A stretch of 43,356 nt of DNA from Paracoccus beibuensis (GCF_026162625.1 NZ_JAOTBD010000031.1:1-43356); one strand, 5' to 3'; shown: positions 1 to 8,029, counted from the stretch's first letter. The notes: a model not told the origin generated them from the sequence alone. Numbers and translations are program-made.

Positions 1-41
1 CGCGCCTTGAAGCCCGCGTCATGGTTCCTGCGTTTCCGCAT
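1..41 (-). CDS. IS3-family transposase OrfA, N-terminal 13 residues only
   Basis: Reading minus from the ATG at 41 gives MRKRRNHDAGFKA and continues off the window. This N-terminus is characteristic of one branch of IS3-family OrfA proteins, small helix-turn-helix proteins of about 90-100 residues that are normally joined to OrfB, the DDE transposase, by programmed frameshifting. A GAGGAG sequence lies about 8 bases upstream of the ATG. Only the first codons are visible, so whether the element is intact cannot be judged. Confidence 0.5.
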   Translation of the reverse strand, partial: MRKRRNHDAGFKA

Positions 42-121
42 TTCTGATCTCCTCGTCCTCGGAGATCAGCAGACGTCAGATCGTAGCTTCCGTCACTGTC
101 CGATTTTCGGGGAGTAGCTCA
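1..121 (-). mobile_element. Edge of an IS3-family insertion sequence (partial)
   Basis: On the minus strand the segment starts with TGAGCTACTCCCCGAAAATC, followed by GGACAG, which looks like an IS3-type terminal inverted repeat (it starts with TG, so the plus strand ends in CA at 121). It leads to an RBS-like GAGGAG and a start codon at 41 for an IS3 OrfA-like N-terminus. The remainder of the element lies outside the window. The exact terminus is inferred from the TG...CA rule and from where the neighbouring OLD-type protein similarity seems to stop. Confidence 0.55.
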
Positions 122-784
122 ACCTCCGGCCCCAAGATACCCGGCGAGGTAACGCCCAACGGGATCTGATACGCGGCCCGCACAGCGAAAAGCGGGTCGT
201 CGTCCTCATGCAGCGTCTTCGCCGCGGCATCGGCTCGCATCAACTCATCGACGTCGTCGAGCTTTGGCACCCATGTCTTCAGCGTGGCATTATTGGTTTT
301 CTGACCGGCACCTTTTGAGGGTTGGACGGAGGCGCCGCCCGTTCTATCCAGCGTATCCAAGTCCGTGATGATCAGGGTCAGCAAACCAAGGTGATCAATC
401 AAAGGCTTGAGACGGTGCGCGTGGCTTCCGCCGATCTCAAGTAGGGTGATGTAGCACTGGTTGAGCTCGTCGTAGTGCGCTCGGATGAAATTCGGGACGA
501 GCATGCGTTCCGCCGGTCCCTCCACCAAAATGGCCGCGTCGGCGAAGAACAGATCTGCGTGCTGAGCCCGAAGATACCGGGTCACGAAACGCTCGGTTTT
601 CCCCGATGACACCGACGCAGATTTGAGGCAGGCGAACGACATCCGCGTTGGTCAGTTCGGCGACCGCTGCGGCGTCAAGCATCTCATCTCCATCGAATCG
701 GTCGAATACAGTGCAGCTCCTGCGAGGCTGCTCTTCGGGTCGGGGATCAGCTCGGTAGCGCATCTGCTTGTAGAGCTTGGCCAT
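122..784 (-). pseudogene. OLD-family ATP-dependent endonuclease, TOPRIM-domain fragment, frameshifted and truncated
   Basis: Two minus-strand frames carry consecutive parts of one protein. The first runs from 784 to about 630 (…FDRFDGDEML…NADVVRL). The second runs from about 600 downward with ERFVTRYL, then ADLFFADAAILVEGPAERM, the TOPRIM acidic motif of OLD-type nucleases, and LTLIITDLDTLD, the TOPRIM DxD. The two frames do not join, so a frameshift lies between about 600 and 630. The N-terminal ATPase domain (several hundred residues in intact proteins) is absent upstream, and the C-terminus is cut by the IS3 edge at about 121. The family cleaves DNA in phage-defence or repair roles, but this copy cannot make a complete protein. 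The in-frame stop at 76-78 lies inside the insertion sequence. Confidence 0.7.
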
Positions 785-935
785 GACTCCTCAGCCGCCC
801 GATCCTACATCTCGCACGGATTTACCTGACAAAAACACATGGCAATTCTTGCCCATCGGGCGCATGCACGCTAAGGCCGGGGCAGCGTGGGCGTTCATGC
901 GCCGCACGTCGGACAATCCCGAGAGAGGAGACGCC

Positions 936-1853
936 ATGCGCCACATCGTCCTGACCCGCTTTTTCGCAACCTTGATGACAGCGTTCCCGGTTTCTGCCGC
1001 GCTGGCCGAGGAGGTCACCATCGAGACCGCTCAAGGCGAGGTCACGCTTCCGGTCGCGCCGCAATCGGTCGCGGTCTACGACATGGCCGTGCTGGATACC
1101 TTGGCAGCGCTCGGCGTGACGCCGACGGGCACCATCGACCGCATTCTTGTCCCGGAACTTCGCGATGTCGCGCCGAATGCAACCGCCGTCGGGACGCTGT
1201 TCGAACCGGATCTGGAGGCGCTTGCCGGACTGGCGCCCGATCTGATCATCGTCGGCGGCCGTTCGTCCACGCAACTGCAGGCCGCATCCCAGGTGGCGCC
1301 GACCATTGACATGACGCTCGACACCGATCTTGTCGCCTCGGCGCGGCAGCGGATCCAGGACTATGGCGTGTTGTTCGACAAGCAGGCCGAGGCGGACCGC
1401 CTGACCGAAACCCTGGACAATAGCCTTGAGGCCTTGCGCCAGGCGGCCGACCCCCAGGATACGGCGCTGGTGGTGATGACCAACGGGCCGAAGATGTCGA
1501 CCTATGGGAAAAGCTCGCGCTTCGGCTGGATCTTCGAGGCGACGGGCCTGACCGAGGCCGTGGCCGACCTTGATGATGCCACGCACGGGCAGGCGATCAG
1601 CCACGAGTTCATCGCCGAAGTCGATCCCGACTGGCTTCTGGTCCTCGACCGCGGGGCGGCGATCGGCGCGGACGGGCAGGGTGCGGTCGAGACGCTGAAA
1701 TCCAAACTGGTCGAAGGCACGACGGCCTGGCGTGAGGACCATGTGATCATGCTGGACCCGGCCTCGACCTATATCTCCGCCGGCGGCTTCACCTCGCTGA
1801 CGAAGACGATCGACCAGCTGACGACGGCCTTCTTGGACGGCTCCTCCAGCTGA
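936..1853 (+). CDS. Siderophore ABC transporter, periplasmic substrate-binding protein
   Basis: 305 residues. The start at 936 is preceded by GAGAGGAG at good spacing and begins a typical Sec signal peptide, cleaved near AALAEE; longer upstream starts would place 50 unrelated residues before it. No lipobox cysteine is seen, so the product should be soluble in the periplasm. The mature part has the FatB/VctP/CeuE-type pattern: an early parallel with QSVAVYDMAVLDTLAALG, then EALAGLAPDLIIVGGR, and a C-terminal TKTIDQL helix. It would bind a ferric siderophore, probably catecholate-like, and deliver it to the two permeases that follow. The next gene starts on the last base of its stop codon (TGATG), so the four genes are one operon. 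The ligand cannot be told from sequence alone. Confidence 0.85.
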   Translation: MRHIVLTRFFATLMTAFPVSAALAEEVTIETAQGEVTLPVAPQSVAVYDMAVLDTLAALGVTPTGTIDRILVPELRDVAPNATAVGTLFEPDLEALAGLAPDLIIVGGRSSTQLQAASQVAPTIDMTLDTDLVASARQRIQDYGVLFDKQAEADRLTETLDNSLEALRQAADPQDTALVVMTNGPKMSTYGKSSRFGWIFEATGLTEAVADLDDATHGQAISHEFIAEVDPDWLLVLDRGAAIGADGQGAVETLKSKLVEGTTAWREDHVIMLDPASTYISAGGFTSLTKTIDQLTTAFLDGSSS

Positions 1854-2806
1854 TGCGGCCGTTGCCCGCCCTTGGCCTGTCGGTGCTTGCGCTGATGCTG
1901 GGCAGCCTGACCGTGGGCGCGGCCCATATCGACCTGCGCGCGGTCTTCAGCGACAGCCAGGCGATGCTGGTGCTGCTGGAGTCGCGGCTTCCGCGAACCG
2001 TGGCGGTGGCACTGACGGGGGCCGCGCTGTCGGTGGCGGGCGTGCTGATCCAGGCGCTGGTCCGCAACCGGTTCGTGGGGCCGGACACCTCGGGCACGGC
2101 CGAAGGCGCGGCGCTTGGCCTGCTGACGATCACGATCCTCTGGCCTGCCAGCCCGCTGTGGCTGCGCATGATCGCGGCCAGCGTGGCGGCGATGGCGACA
2201 ACGGCGCTGTTCCTGGCCGTCATCCGCCGCCTGCCGGTGCGCGAGGTGATGCTGGTCCCCATCGCGGGACTGGTCCTGTCGGGCGTTTTGGGGTCGATCG
2301 TGACCTTCATCGGCTGGCAGACGGACCTCATGCAATACGTGGGCACCTGGCTGATGAGCGGAGAGTTCTCGGGCGTGATCTCTGGCCGCTACGAGCTGCT
2401 GTGGGTCGCGGCCATCGCGGCCGCGCTGGCATGGTTTTCCGCAGACCGCTTCGCGATCCTGGGCCTGGGCGACCAGGTGGCAACCGGGCTGGGCCTCTCG
2501 ACGGCGACGGTCATGCGCCTTGGGCTGGCGGTCGTCTCGGTCGTGACCGCGATGGTCGTGACGACGGTTGGGATGATCCCCTTCGTGGGACTTGTGGTGC
2601 CGAACCTGGTGGCCCGCATCATGGGCGACAACCTGCGGGCATCCCTGCCGGTGGTCGCGCTAGTCGGCGCCGCGCTGGTGCTGGCCTGCGATCTGGCAGG
2701 GCGTCTGGTCATCCGCCCCTACGAGATCCCGGCCGGCCTGGTCCTGGGCATCCTGGGCGCGCTTTTGTTCCTGTGGCTGCTGCACCGCAGGCCCGCGCAT
2801 GGATAG
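1853..2806 (+). CDS. Iron-siderophore ABC transporter permease (FecCD family), first subunit
   Basis: 317 residues, very hydrophobic, with about nine or ten predicted membrane helices. It contains features of the FecCD/BtuC family: an early SRLPRTVAVALTGAALSVAG, then NRFVGPDTSGTAEGAALGLL near the N-terminus, and GMIPFVGLVVPNLVARIMGD in the coupling loop that contacts the ATPase. It forms the inner-membrane channel with the next gene product. Its start shares a base with the stop of the binding-protein gene, and its 3' end overlaps the following permease by eight bases, which points to translational coupling. Binding protein–permease–permease–ATPase is the order of the fat/vct/ycl-type siderophore importers. 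Confidence 0.85.
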   Translation: MRPLPALGLSVLALMLGSLTVGAAHIDLRAVFSDSQAMLVLLESRLPRTVAVALTGAALSVAGVLIQALVRNRFVGPDTSGTAEGAALGLLTITILWPASPLWLRMIAASVAAMATTALFLAVIRRLPVREVMLVPIAGLVLSGVLGSIVTFIGWQTDLMQYVGTWLMSGEFSGVISGRYELLWVAAIAAALAWFSADRFAILGLGDQVATGLGLSTATVMRLGLAVVSVVTAMVVTTVGMIPFVGLVVPNLVARIMGDNLRASLPVVALVGAALVLACDLAGRLVIRPYEIPAGLVLGILGALLFLWLLHRRPAHG

Positions 2807-3797
2807 CGGTTTCGCCGGCGCGATGACGCGGCCACAGACACGGCTGTCGCGGGATGCGCTGGTCCTTGGGGCGATGGCGCTGGCGCTGGCGGCGCTGTCG
2901 GCGCTCTGGATGTTTCAGGGGCTTGGCGCGGGGAACCGGGGCTTCATCCTGGGGCTGCGCGGCGGCAAGCTGGCGGCGCTGATCGCGGTTGCGGTGGCCG
3001 TTGGCATGTCGACGGTCCTCTTTCAGACGGTGGCCGCCAACCGGGTGCTGACGCCATCGATCATGGGGTTCGACGCGCTCTATGTCCTTCTGCAGACGGG
3101 GCTTGTGGTCGTCCTGGGCAGCGCCGGCTTCACCGGCCTGCCCCCTGCCGGCAAGTTCCTGTCCGAGATGGCGGTCATGACCGCCCTGGCCGGCCTCCTC
3201 TTCGGGACGCTGCTGCTGAGGGGGGCGCGGGACCTGCCCAGAATGATCCTGACCGGCGTGATCTTGGGCGTTCTCTTCCGGTCGATTTCAGGGTTTCTGG
3301 GGCGCATCCTGGACCCGAACGAGTTCGCGGTCGTCCAGTCGGTCAGCTTTGCAAGCTTCAACCGGGTGGACGTGACGCTGCTGCCATGGGCGGGCGCGGT
3401 GACGGCGCTGGCCGTGGCGCTGGCGTGGCGGCTGTCGCCGCGGCTGGACGTGCTGGCCTTGGGACGCGACCCGGCGGTGTCCCTTGGCCTGCGGCACCGC
3501 GCGACGGTGCTGGCAGTTCTGGCGCTGGTGGCGGTGCTGGTGTCGGTGTCGACTGCGCTAGTGGGGCCGGTGGCGTTCTTCGGCCTGATCGTGGCGGGGT
3601 TGGCGCATGGGCTGATGCGGACGGCGCGGCACGCGGTTCTGCTGCCCGCCGCCGGCCTGTCGGCGGCAATCCTGCTGGTCGGTGGCCAATGGCTGTTCGA
3701 ACGTCTGCTGGGACAGGCCGCGACCCTGTCGGTGGTCGTCGAGTTCGCGGGCGGCCTCTTCTTTCTGTACCTGCTGCTGAGGGGGCGTATCCGATGA
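2799..3797 (+). CDS. Iron-siderophore ABC transporter permease (FecCD family), second subunit
   Basis: 332 residues, all-helical membrane protein with the FecCD hallmarks NRVLTPSIMGFDALYVLLQT near residue 90 and VGPVAFFGLIVAGLAHGLMR before the last helices. It pairs with the preceding permease as a heterodimeric channel. The ATG at 2799 overlaps the upstream gene by eight bases; an ATG at 2823 is an alternative that would remove the eight-residue leader. The last bases overlap the ATPase start as ATGA, so expression of the three membrane-complex genes is coupled. Confidence 0.85.
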   Translation: MDSGFAGAMTRPQTRLSRDALVLGAMALALAALSALWMFQGLGAGNRGFILGLRGGKLAALIAVAVAVGMSTVLFQTVAANRVLTPSIMGFDALYVLLQTGLVVVLGSAGFTGLPPAGKFLSEMAVMTALAGLLFGTLLLRGARDLPRMILTGVILGVLFRSISGFLGRILDPNEFAVVQSVSFASFNRVDVTLLPWAGAVTALAVALAWRLSPRLDVLALGRDPAVSLGLRHRATVLAVLALVAVLVSVSTALVGPVAFFGLIVAGLAHGLMRTARHAVLLPAAGLSAAILLVGGQWLFERLLGQAATLSVVVEFAGGLFFLYLLLRGRIR

Positions 3798-4549
3798 TCC
3801 GGATCGACGGCGTCAGTCATCGCATCGGCCATGCGCCGATCCTGCACGACATCTCGACCCAGCTGCCGCAGGGGCGGCTGACGGCGCTGATCGGCCCGAA
3901 CGGGGCGGGCAAGTCGACGCTGCTGCGCCTGATCGGCCGGTTGGAGCCGTTGCAGCAGGGCCGCATCACCGTGGCGGGCCACGACATCGCGACGACTCCC
4001 ACCGACCGTCTGGCGACGGTCATGGCGATCCTTGGCCAACAGACCGCCATCGCCAGTCGCCTGCGCCTGGCCGAGCTTGTGGCTTTCGGCCGCTGGCCGC
4101 ACCACAAGGGCCGCCCCGGTCCCGCCGACCGCGCCAAGGTGGCGCAGGCGCTGGAGGCGTTCGCGCTGGCCCCGCTGGCCCACCGCTTCCTGGACGAGGT
4201 GTCGGGCGGTCAGGCGCAGCGCGCCCATATCGCGATGGCGGTTGCGCAGGATACCGAATGGATGCTGCTGGACGAGCCGCTGAACAACCTCGACATGGCC
4301 CATGCGCGTGGCCTGATGCGCCGCCTCCGGCTCATGGTCGACGAAGGTCGCAGCGTCGGCATGGTCGTGCACGAGATCAACTACGCCGCGGCCTGGGCCG
4401 ACCACGTGATCGCCATGAAGGGCGGCCGCGTCGTCGCGCAAGGCCCGGCAGACGAGGTGCTGACAGAAAGCCTGCTGTCGGACCTTTACGACACGCCGAT
4501 CCACGTGGGGCAGCACCAGGGCCGGCCGCTGGTGCTCCACCACTGCTGA
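3794..4549 (+). CDS. Iron-siderophore ABC transporter ATP-binding protein
   Basis: 251 residues, normal size for the FecE/FepC family. Walker A GPNGAGKS is at residues 34-41, the signature is VSGGQAQRAHIA, Walker B is WMLLDEPL, the D-loop is NNLDMAH, and the switch histidine is in VVHE. It hydrolyses ATP on the cytoplasmic side to drive siderophore import through the two permeases. The start at 3794 overlaps the previous stop as ATGA. It is the last gene of the operon. The protein ends with two histidines and a cysteine. No obvious terminator follows in the 313 bases before the convergent tonB gene. Confidence 0.88.
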   Translation: MIRIDGVSHRIGHAPILHDISTQLPQGRLTALIGPNGAGKSTLLRLIGRLEPLQQGRITVAGHDIATTPTDRLATVMAILGQQTAIASRLRLAELVAFGRWPHHKGRPGPADRAKVAQALEAFALAPLAHRFLDEVSGGQAQRAHIAMAVAQDTEWMLLDEPLNNLDMAHARGLMRRLRLMVDEGRSVGMVVHEINYAAAWADHVIAMKGGRVVAQGPADEVLTESLLSDLYDTPIHVGQHQGRPLVLHHC

Positions 4550-4862
4550 TCGCGCAGGCGTCCTGCTGATCCACGGACCCTTCCGGATATGGTCGCATCG
4601 GATACCGTGCCGGTGGCCCCTGCGCAACTTCCGGGGCCGCTGGCACCTGCGCAGCGAGCCGTCAGCTCATGTATGGGCCCGTGACGGGAGCGGGGGGTAT
4701 GTCTTGGCACACATGACGCCCGCCAATGAAGGCATTGCGCCGCGTTCAAGTGGTCAGGGCACCGGCAGCCAAAGCCTCCGGTTGTCAACATAGATCCCGG
4801 TCGTGAACCCTGCCGAGAACGCGCCCCGGACACTTCACCTGCCTTGGCGCAAGTCCCGTGCC
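4550..4862. other. Intergenic stretch between convergent siderophore and tonB operons; nothing recognised
   Basis: 313 bases without a supported gene. No hairpin with a T-run, no repeat and no RNA gene stood out on either strand. Both flanking operons end into it, so termination signals would be expected here, but none is clear by eye. Confidence 0.5.
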
Positions 4863-5804
4863 CTATCGCAGGTCAAGCTGGATGGGCAGCGTGAAGGAAT
4901 AGACGCTGTCGGTCAGCGCGTCCGGCGCAGACGGACAGCGACCGGCGCGGCGGGCCCCGTCGGCCACCGCCTGGTCCACCGCGGGCTGTCCCGACGACCC
5001 GGCGACGCCGATGCCCTGGATCGCGCCGCTGCGGCTGACATTGATCGCCAGCACGACGGTTCCGCCTTGGCGCAGGCCGCGGGGCGCGCGAACGCGGCGG
5101 TTGATGCAGCTGCGGATCTGGCCGCCCCATTGCGACATGGCGTTGGCGCGGGTTGCCGCGCTGACGCCTCCTCCGCTGCCGCCCTGGCTGCTGGCCTGAG
5201 ACTGTCCGCCCTGGCCCGCGCGCTGCGCCGGCTGAACGGCCGCAGGGGCGGGGGAACGCTCAGCCGCCTGCTGTCGCTGCGGCTCGGGGGCGGGCTCGCG
5301 GCGCGGTTCGGGCTCGGGCTGCGGTTCCGGACGCCGGAGCGGGCGGCTCGAGGCGTCAAGCGCCAGCTGCGATTCGACCTCGATCTCGGGCGGGTCCATC
5401 GGCCGCAGGTCGGGCAGGTCCAGCTGCGCCGGATCGATCGGTGCCGGCTCGGGCGGCTCGGGCAGGTTCGGCTGCACAGGAGGCGTCTCGGGGGCCGACA
5501 GGCTGGGTGCCGCCGCGGCCATGACCGGCGGCTCCTCGGCGGAGACCGGTTCGGGCGCCTCGATCGGTTCGGGCTGCTGCTGCGGCTGAACGGGTTCGGC
5601 CGCGGTCTCGATCTCTGGCGGTGTCTCCCACTCGGACACCATCGAGCGGACCTCTTCTCCGCCGGCTGCCAGGGCGGCGGGGGGCGCGTCTGCGGCCTCG
5701 CCCCGCTGCAGCTGGTCGGGCAGCAGGATGGCGGCGGCCGAGACGTGCAGCGCTGCGGCGATGGTGAAGAAGCCGGCGGTTTCCAGCGTACGACGGGGGA
5801 TCAT
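4863..5804 (-). CDS. tonB: TonB-family energy transducer
   Basis: 313 residues. An N-terminal membrane anchor carries a histidine (TIAAALHVSAAAIL), as in TonB where Ser/His face the ExbB/ExbD helices. The middle is a long Pro/Glu/Gln-rich periplasmic spacer at about residues 55-200. The C-terminal domain starts near MSQWGGQIRSCINRRV and contains GTVVLAINVSRSGAIQGIGV, the usual TonB beta-strand/SSG pattern. It transmits proton-motive force from ExbBD to outer-membrane receptors. Two cysteines (SCINRR, GRCPSAP) may form a periplasmic disulfide. It is the last gene of exbB-exbD-exbD-tonB and starts four bases after the exbD stop. The role is probably iron uptake because the operon faces a siderophore importer, but no receptor gene is nearby. 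Confidence 0.8.
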   Translation of the reverse strand: MIPRRTLETAGFFTIAAALHVSAAAILLPDQLQRGEAADAPPAALAAGGEEVRSMVSEWETPPEIETAAEPVQPQQQPEPIEAPEPVSAEEPPVMAAAAPSLSAPETPPVQPNLPEPPEPAPIDPAQLDLPDLRPMDPPEIEVESQLALDASSRPLRRPEPQPEPEPRREPAPEPQRQQAAERSPAPAAVQPAQRAGQGGQSQASSQGGSGGGVSAATRANAMSQWGGQIRSCINRRVRAPRGLRQGGTVVLAINVSRSGAIQGIGVAGSSGQPAVDQAVADGARRAGRCPSAPDALTDSVYSFTLPIQLDLR

Positions 5805-5808
5805 CGGC

Positions 5809-6189
5809 TCAGCCCTTGCTGACGACCAGGCTGGCGCCGGTCGTGCGGATGGCGCGCAGCCGCGCCAGGTGTTCGGCCAGCGTCACGGCGGGCGTGGCGG
5901 CATCGGCGCGGACCTCGACGGGGGCATCGCTTTCTTGCGCGGCGATGGCGTCCCAGACGGCCTCTCCTGCGGCCTCGTTCCAAGCCAGCTCGCCCTCGGC
6001 GGAGATGAACAGCACGTCGCGATCCTCGGCCCGGACCTCTGAGGTGCTTTCGGGCGGCGTCAGCGGGAACGGCGTCGGCTGAGAGATCTGGGCGGTCAAC
6101 AGGAAGAAGATCAGCAGCAGGAAGACCACGTTGATCATCGGGATGATCGATTCGCCGCGGGGTTTCCTGGGGGGCATGTCGATGCGCAT
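5809..6189 (-). CDS. exbD: ExbD/TolR-family protein with Asn in place of the essential membrane Asp
   Basis: 126 residues: a short cytoplasmic Arg/Pro segment, one membrane helix (PMINVVFLLLIFFLL) and a periplasmic domain. In ExbD/TolR/MotB-type proteins the helix starts with M-I-D, and that Asp carries the proton. Here the codon at 6130-6132 reads AAC, Asn20. The upstream paralogue keeps Asp. ExbD forms dimers inside an ExbB pentamer, so a mixed dimer with a single titratable Asp is possible; that is an inference. The gene lies 6 bases after the first exbD and 4 bases before tonB. The ATG at 6189 is preceded by short spacing only; Met5 at 6177 is an alternative start. Confidence 0.8.
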   Translation of the reverse strand: MRIDMPPRKPRGESIIPMINVVFLLLIFFLLTAQISQPTPFPLTPPESTSEVRAEDRDVLFISAEGELAWNEAAGEAVWDAIAAQESDAPVEVRADAATPAVTLAEHLARLRAIRTTGASLVVSKG

Positions 6190-6195
6190 GGGGCC

Positions 6196-6588
6196 TCAGT
6201 CGATCAGGATGAGGTTGGTGACGCCGCCCGACCGCAGCACGTCCATGACGTCCACCAGCCGCTGCACGTCCGCCTGGTCGCGCGGGCGCAGGATGACGGC
6301 GCCGCCTTCGGGGGGCAGCAGGTCGCCGACGGCGGCGGGCAGATCGGCCACGGGAACGGCGGTGCCGTTCAGCAGCGTGGCATCGGGCGTCACGTCCACC
6401 AGGCGCGGCGCGCCCTGCCATTCGCTTCCGGCGCCTTCGGTGCCGCCGGCGATGGGCAGGACGGAATCCGTGCCGAAACGCGAGGCCAGCATGAAGAAGA
6501 TCAGCAGCAGGAAGACCACGTCGATCATCGGCGTCAGCGACATCCGGCGCGGATGCCGGCGCGGGCCGAGATCGAAGCCGGCGCTCAT
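6196..6588 (-). CDS. exbD: ExbD/TolR-family biopolymer transport protein with canonical Asp
   Basis: 130 residues with the standard layout: basic cytoplasmic N-terminus, one membrane helix beginning TPMIDVVFLLLIFFML with the conserved Asp23, and a periplasmic domain of about 85 residues ending GGVTNLILID. With ExbB it forms the proton-driven motor that energises TonB. The start overlaps the exbB stop as ATGA, so translation is coupled. Its membrane-segment DNA (6493-6531) is nearly identical to that of the downstream exbD (6103-6141), differing only at the Asp/Asn codon. Confidence 0.83.
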   Translation of the reverse strand: MSAGFDLGPRRHPRRMSLTPMIDVVFLLLIFFMLASRFGTDSVLPIAGGTEGAGSEWQGAPRLVDVTPDATLLNGTAVPVADLPAAVGDLLPPEGGAVILRPRDQADVQRLVDVMDVLRSGGVTNLILID

Positions 6589-7265
6589 TCGGCGGCCTCG
6601 AAGAGCCGCGGCTTGGCGGGCTCCTTGCCGGCGACGAAGATGCGGGTGGCCAGGTCCTCAAGGTCGGATTGCAGGCGGTCGGCGATGCTCTCGAACCAGG
6701 ACAGCGCCACGCCGGCCGGAATGGCGACGGCCATGCCCGCAGCGGTCGTCAGAAGCGCCACCCAGATGCCACCGGCCAGGTCGGCCGGATCGGCCTGATT
6801 GCCCGAGCTTTGCAGCACCTGGAAGGCCGAAATCATGCCCAGAACCGTGCCCAGCAGGCCCAGCAGCGGCGCGATGGTCGCGATCAGCTCCAGCGCCCGA
6901 AGACCGGTGCGGGACCGATAGAGCGCCTGCCGCGCAACGCGTGCGGTTTCCTCGCGCGCGGCGTCATCGTCGAAGCGCGGGTCGAGCGAGGTGCCGATGG
7001 CGGCCTGCGCCACACGGGCGCGGGCCGAGGGCCGTCCCCGGACCTCATCCATGGCGGCGCGACGTTGGCCTTGGGCCCACAGTTGGATGGCGCGGCGGGA
7101 ATGGCTGCCGCCCCAGACCCCCAGCCGCCACAGCGACCACAGCTTCCACAAGACCACGGCCATGGTGACTACGGACAGCCCCGCGATCAGCCACATGGTC
7201 CAGCCCCCGTCGCGGATCATACCGAACAGCGGAAGCGCCGCCAGCTTGGTTCCCATTTCATTCAT
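6585..7265 (-). CDS. exbB: ExbB/TolQ/MotA-family proton channel protein
   Basis: 226 residues with three predicted membrane helices: one near residue 25 (MWLIAGLSVVTMAVVLWKLW), then a long cytoplasmic region, then two helices around IATIAPLLGLLGTVLGMISA and GGIWVALLTTAAGMAVAIPA, the conserved ExbB/TolQ pair. The start at 7265 is chosen over an upstream in-frame Met because AAGGA lies about 8 bases before it. It is the first gene of the exbB-exbD-exbD-tonB operon. The gene set is ExbBD-like rather than Tol-Pal, because tolA, tolB and pal are absent and tonB follows. Confidence 0.83.
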   Translation of the reverse strand: MNEMGTKLAALPLFGMIRDGGWTMWLIAGLSVVTMAVVLWKLWSLWRLGVWGGSHSRRAIQLWAQGQRRAAMDEVRGRPSARARVAQAAIGTSLDPRFDDDAAREETARVARQALYRSRTGLRALELIATIAPLLGLLGTVLGMISAFQVLQSSGNQADPADLAGGIWVALLTTAAGMAVAIPAGVALSWFESIADRLQSDLEDLATRIFVAGKEPAKPRLFEAAE

Positions 7266-7343
7266 GGCGAGGTTCCTTGAGGCTTGTCGAGCAAGGGGGC
7301 ATGGCATCGGTGCCATTCGATCATTTCGGTCGGGTACTGAATC

Positions 7344-7358
7344 TGACTAAACATGTCA
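7344..7358. promoter_or_regulatory. Candidate iron-responsive operator (TGA-N9-TCA) upstream of exbB
   Basis: TGACTAAACATGTCA is a dyad (TGAC-N7-GTCA) that fits the TGA-N9-TCA IRO motif described for RirA in rhizobia. It lies about 80 bases upstream of exbB, and a minus-strand TTGACA at 7354-7359 overlaps it, as expected for a repressor site over a -35 box; the -10 is not clear. A 15-base motif this degenerate can occur by chance, and this genus may use a different iron regulator. Confidence 0.3.
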
Positions 7359-7417
7359 AGTTTGCCCCAGCCGTGAATCGCTTGCGGGCGGTCGCGCGGC
7401 GTTTCAATGTCGCGCGC

Positions 7418-8026
7418 ATGAGCACTCCCGTGATGATCCTTGCCGGAGGACGCGCCACCCGCATGGGCGGCGGCGACAAGCCCCTGCTGATGCTGGCTGG
7501 CCGCCCGATCCTGGCGCATGTGCTGGACCGGCTGGCACCCCAGGTTGACGGGCTGGCGCTGAATGCAAACGGCGATCCGGACCGCTTCGCGGGCTTCGGC
7601 CTGCCGGTGCGCCCCGACAGTCGGCCCGGCCATCCGGGCCCGCTGGCCGGGATCCTGGCCGCATTGGACTGGGCGCAAGAGCGTGGCGCGGCATCGGTCG
7701 TGACCGTCGCCGGAGACACGCCCTTTCTGCCGATGGACCTCGTGTCCGGACTGTTGGGCGCGCGCGGGCCGTTGGGGCTGGCGGTTGCCGCCAGCATGGA
7801 TGCGGCGCACGGGCTTCGCGATCATCCGACCTGCGGTCTCTGGCCCGTCGCGCTGCGGGACGAGCTTGCGGCGACGCTGGACCGGGACGAGCGTCGGGTC
7901 CGCGCCTTCGCGCGGCGCCACCAGCCCGGCACGGCCCGGTGGGACAACGTCCCCATCGACCCCTTCACCAACATCAACACGCCGGCAGACCTGGCCCTGG
8001 CCGAGGCGCATCTGGCGGGGCGATGA
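7418..8026 (+). CDS. mobA: Molybdenum cofactor guanylyltransferase MobA
   Basis: 202 residues, the usual MobA length. The N-terminal nucleotide-binding motif LAGGRATRMGGGDKPLL is at residues 8-24, followed by PVRPDSRPGHPGPLAGILAA and VTVAGDTPFLP, the metal/GTP site motifs of the family, and FTNINTPADL near the C-terminus. It attaches GMP to molybdopterin to form the MGD cofactor of DMSO-reductase-family enzymes. The ATG at 7418 is chosen because it starts the conserved region directly; the open frame reaches further upstream without similarity. It is divergent from exbB and convergent with the SDR gene, with three bases between stop codons. Confidence 0.88.
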   Translation: MSTPVMILAGGRATRMGGGDKPLLMLAGRPILAHVLDRLAPQVDGLALNANGDPDRFAGFGLPVRPDSRPGHPGPLAGILAALDWAQERGAASVVTVAGDTPFLPMDLVSGLLGARGPLGLAVAASMDAAHGLRDHPTCGLWPVALRDELAATLDRDERRVRAFARRHQPGTARWDNVPIDPFTNINTPADLALAEAHLAGR

Positions 8027-8029
8027 TCG

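Noticed and set aside
4803..5822. A 339-codon plus-strand frame over tonB
   Set aside because: It is opposite a well supported TonB-family gene coupled to exbD; its composition is low-complexity Arg/Leu/Gly.
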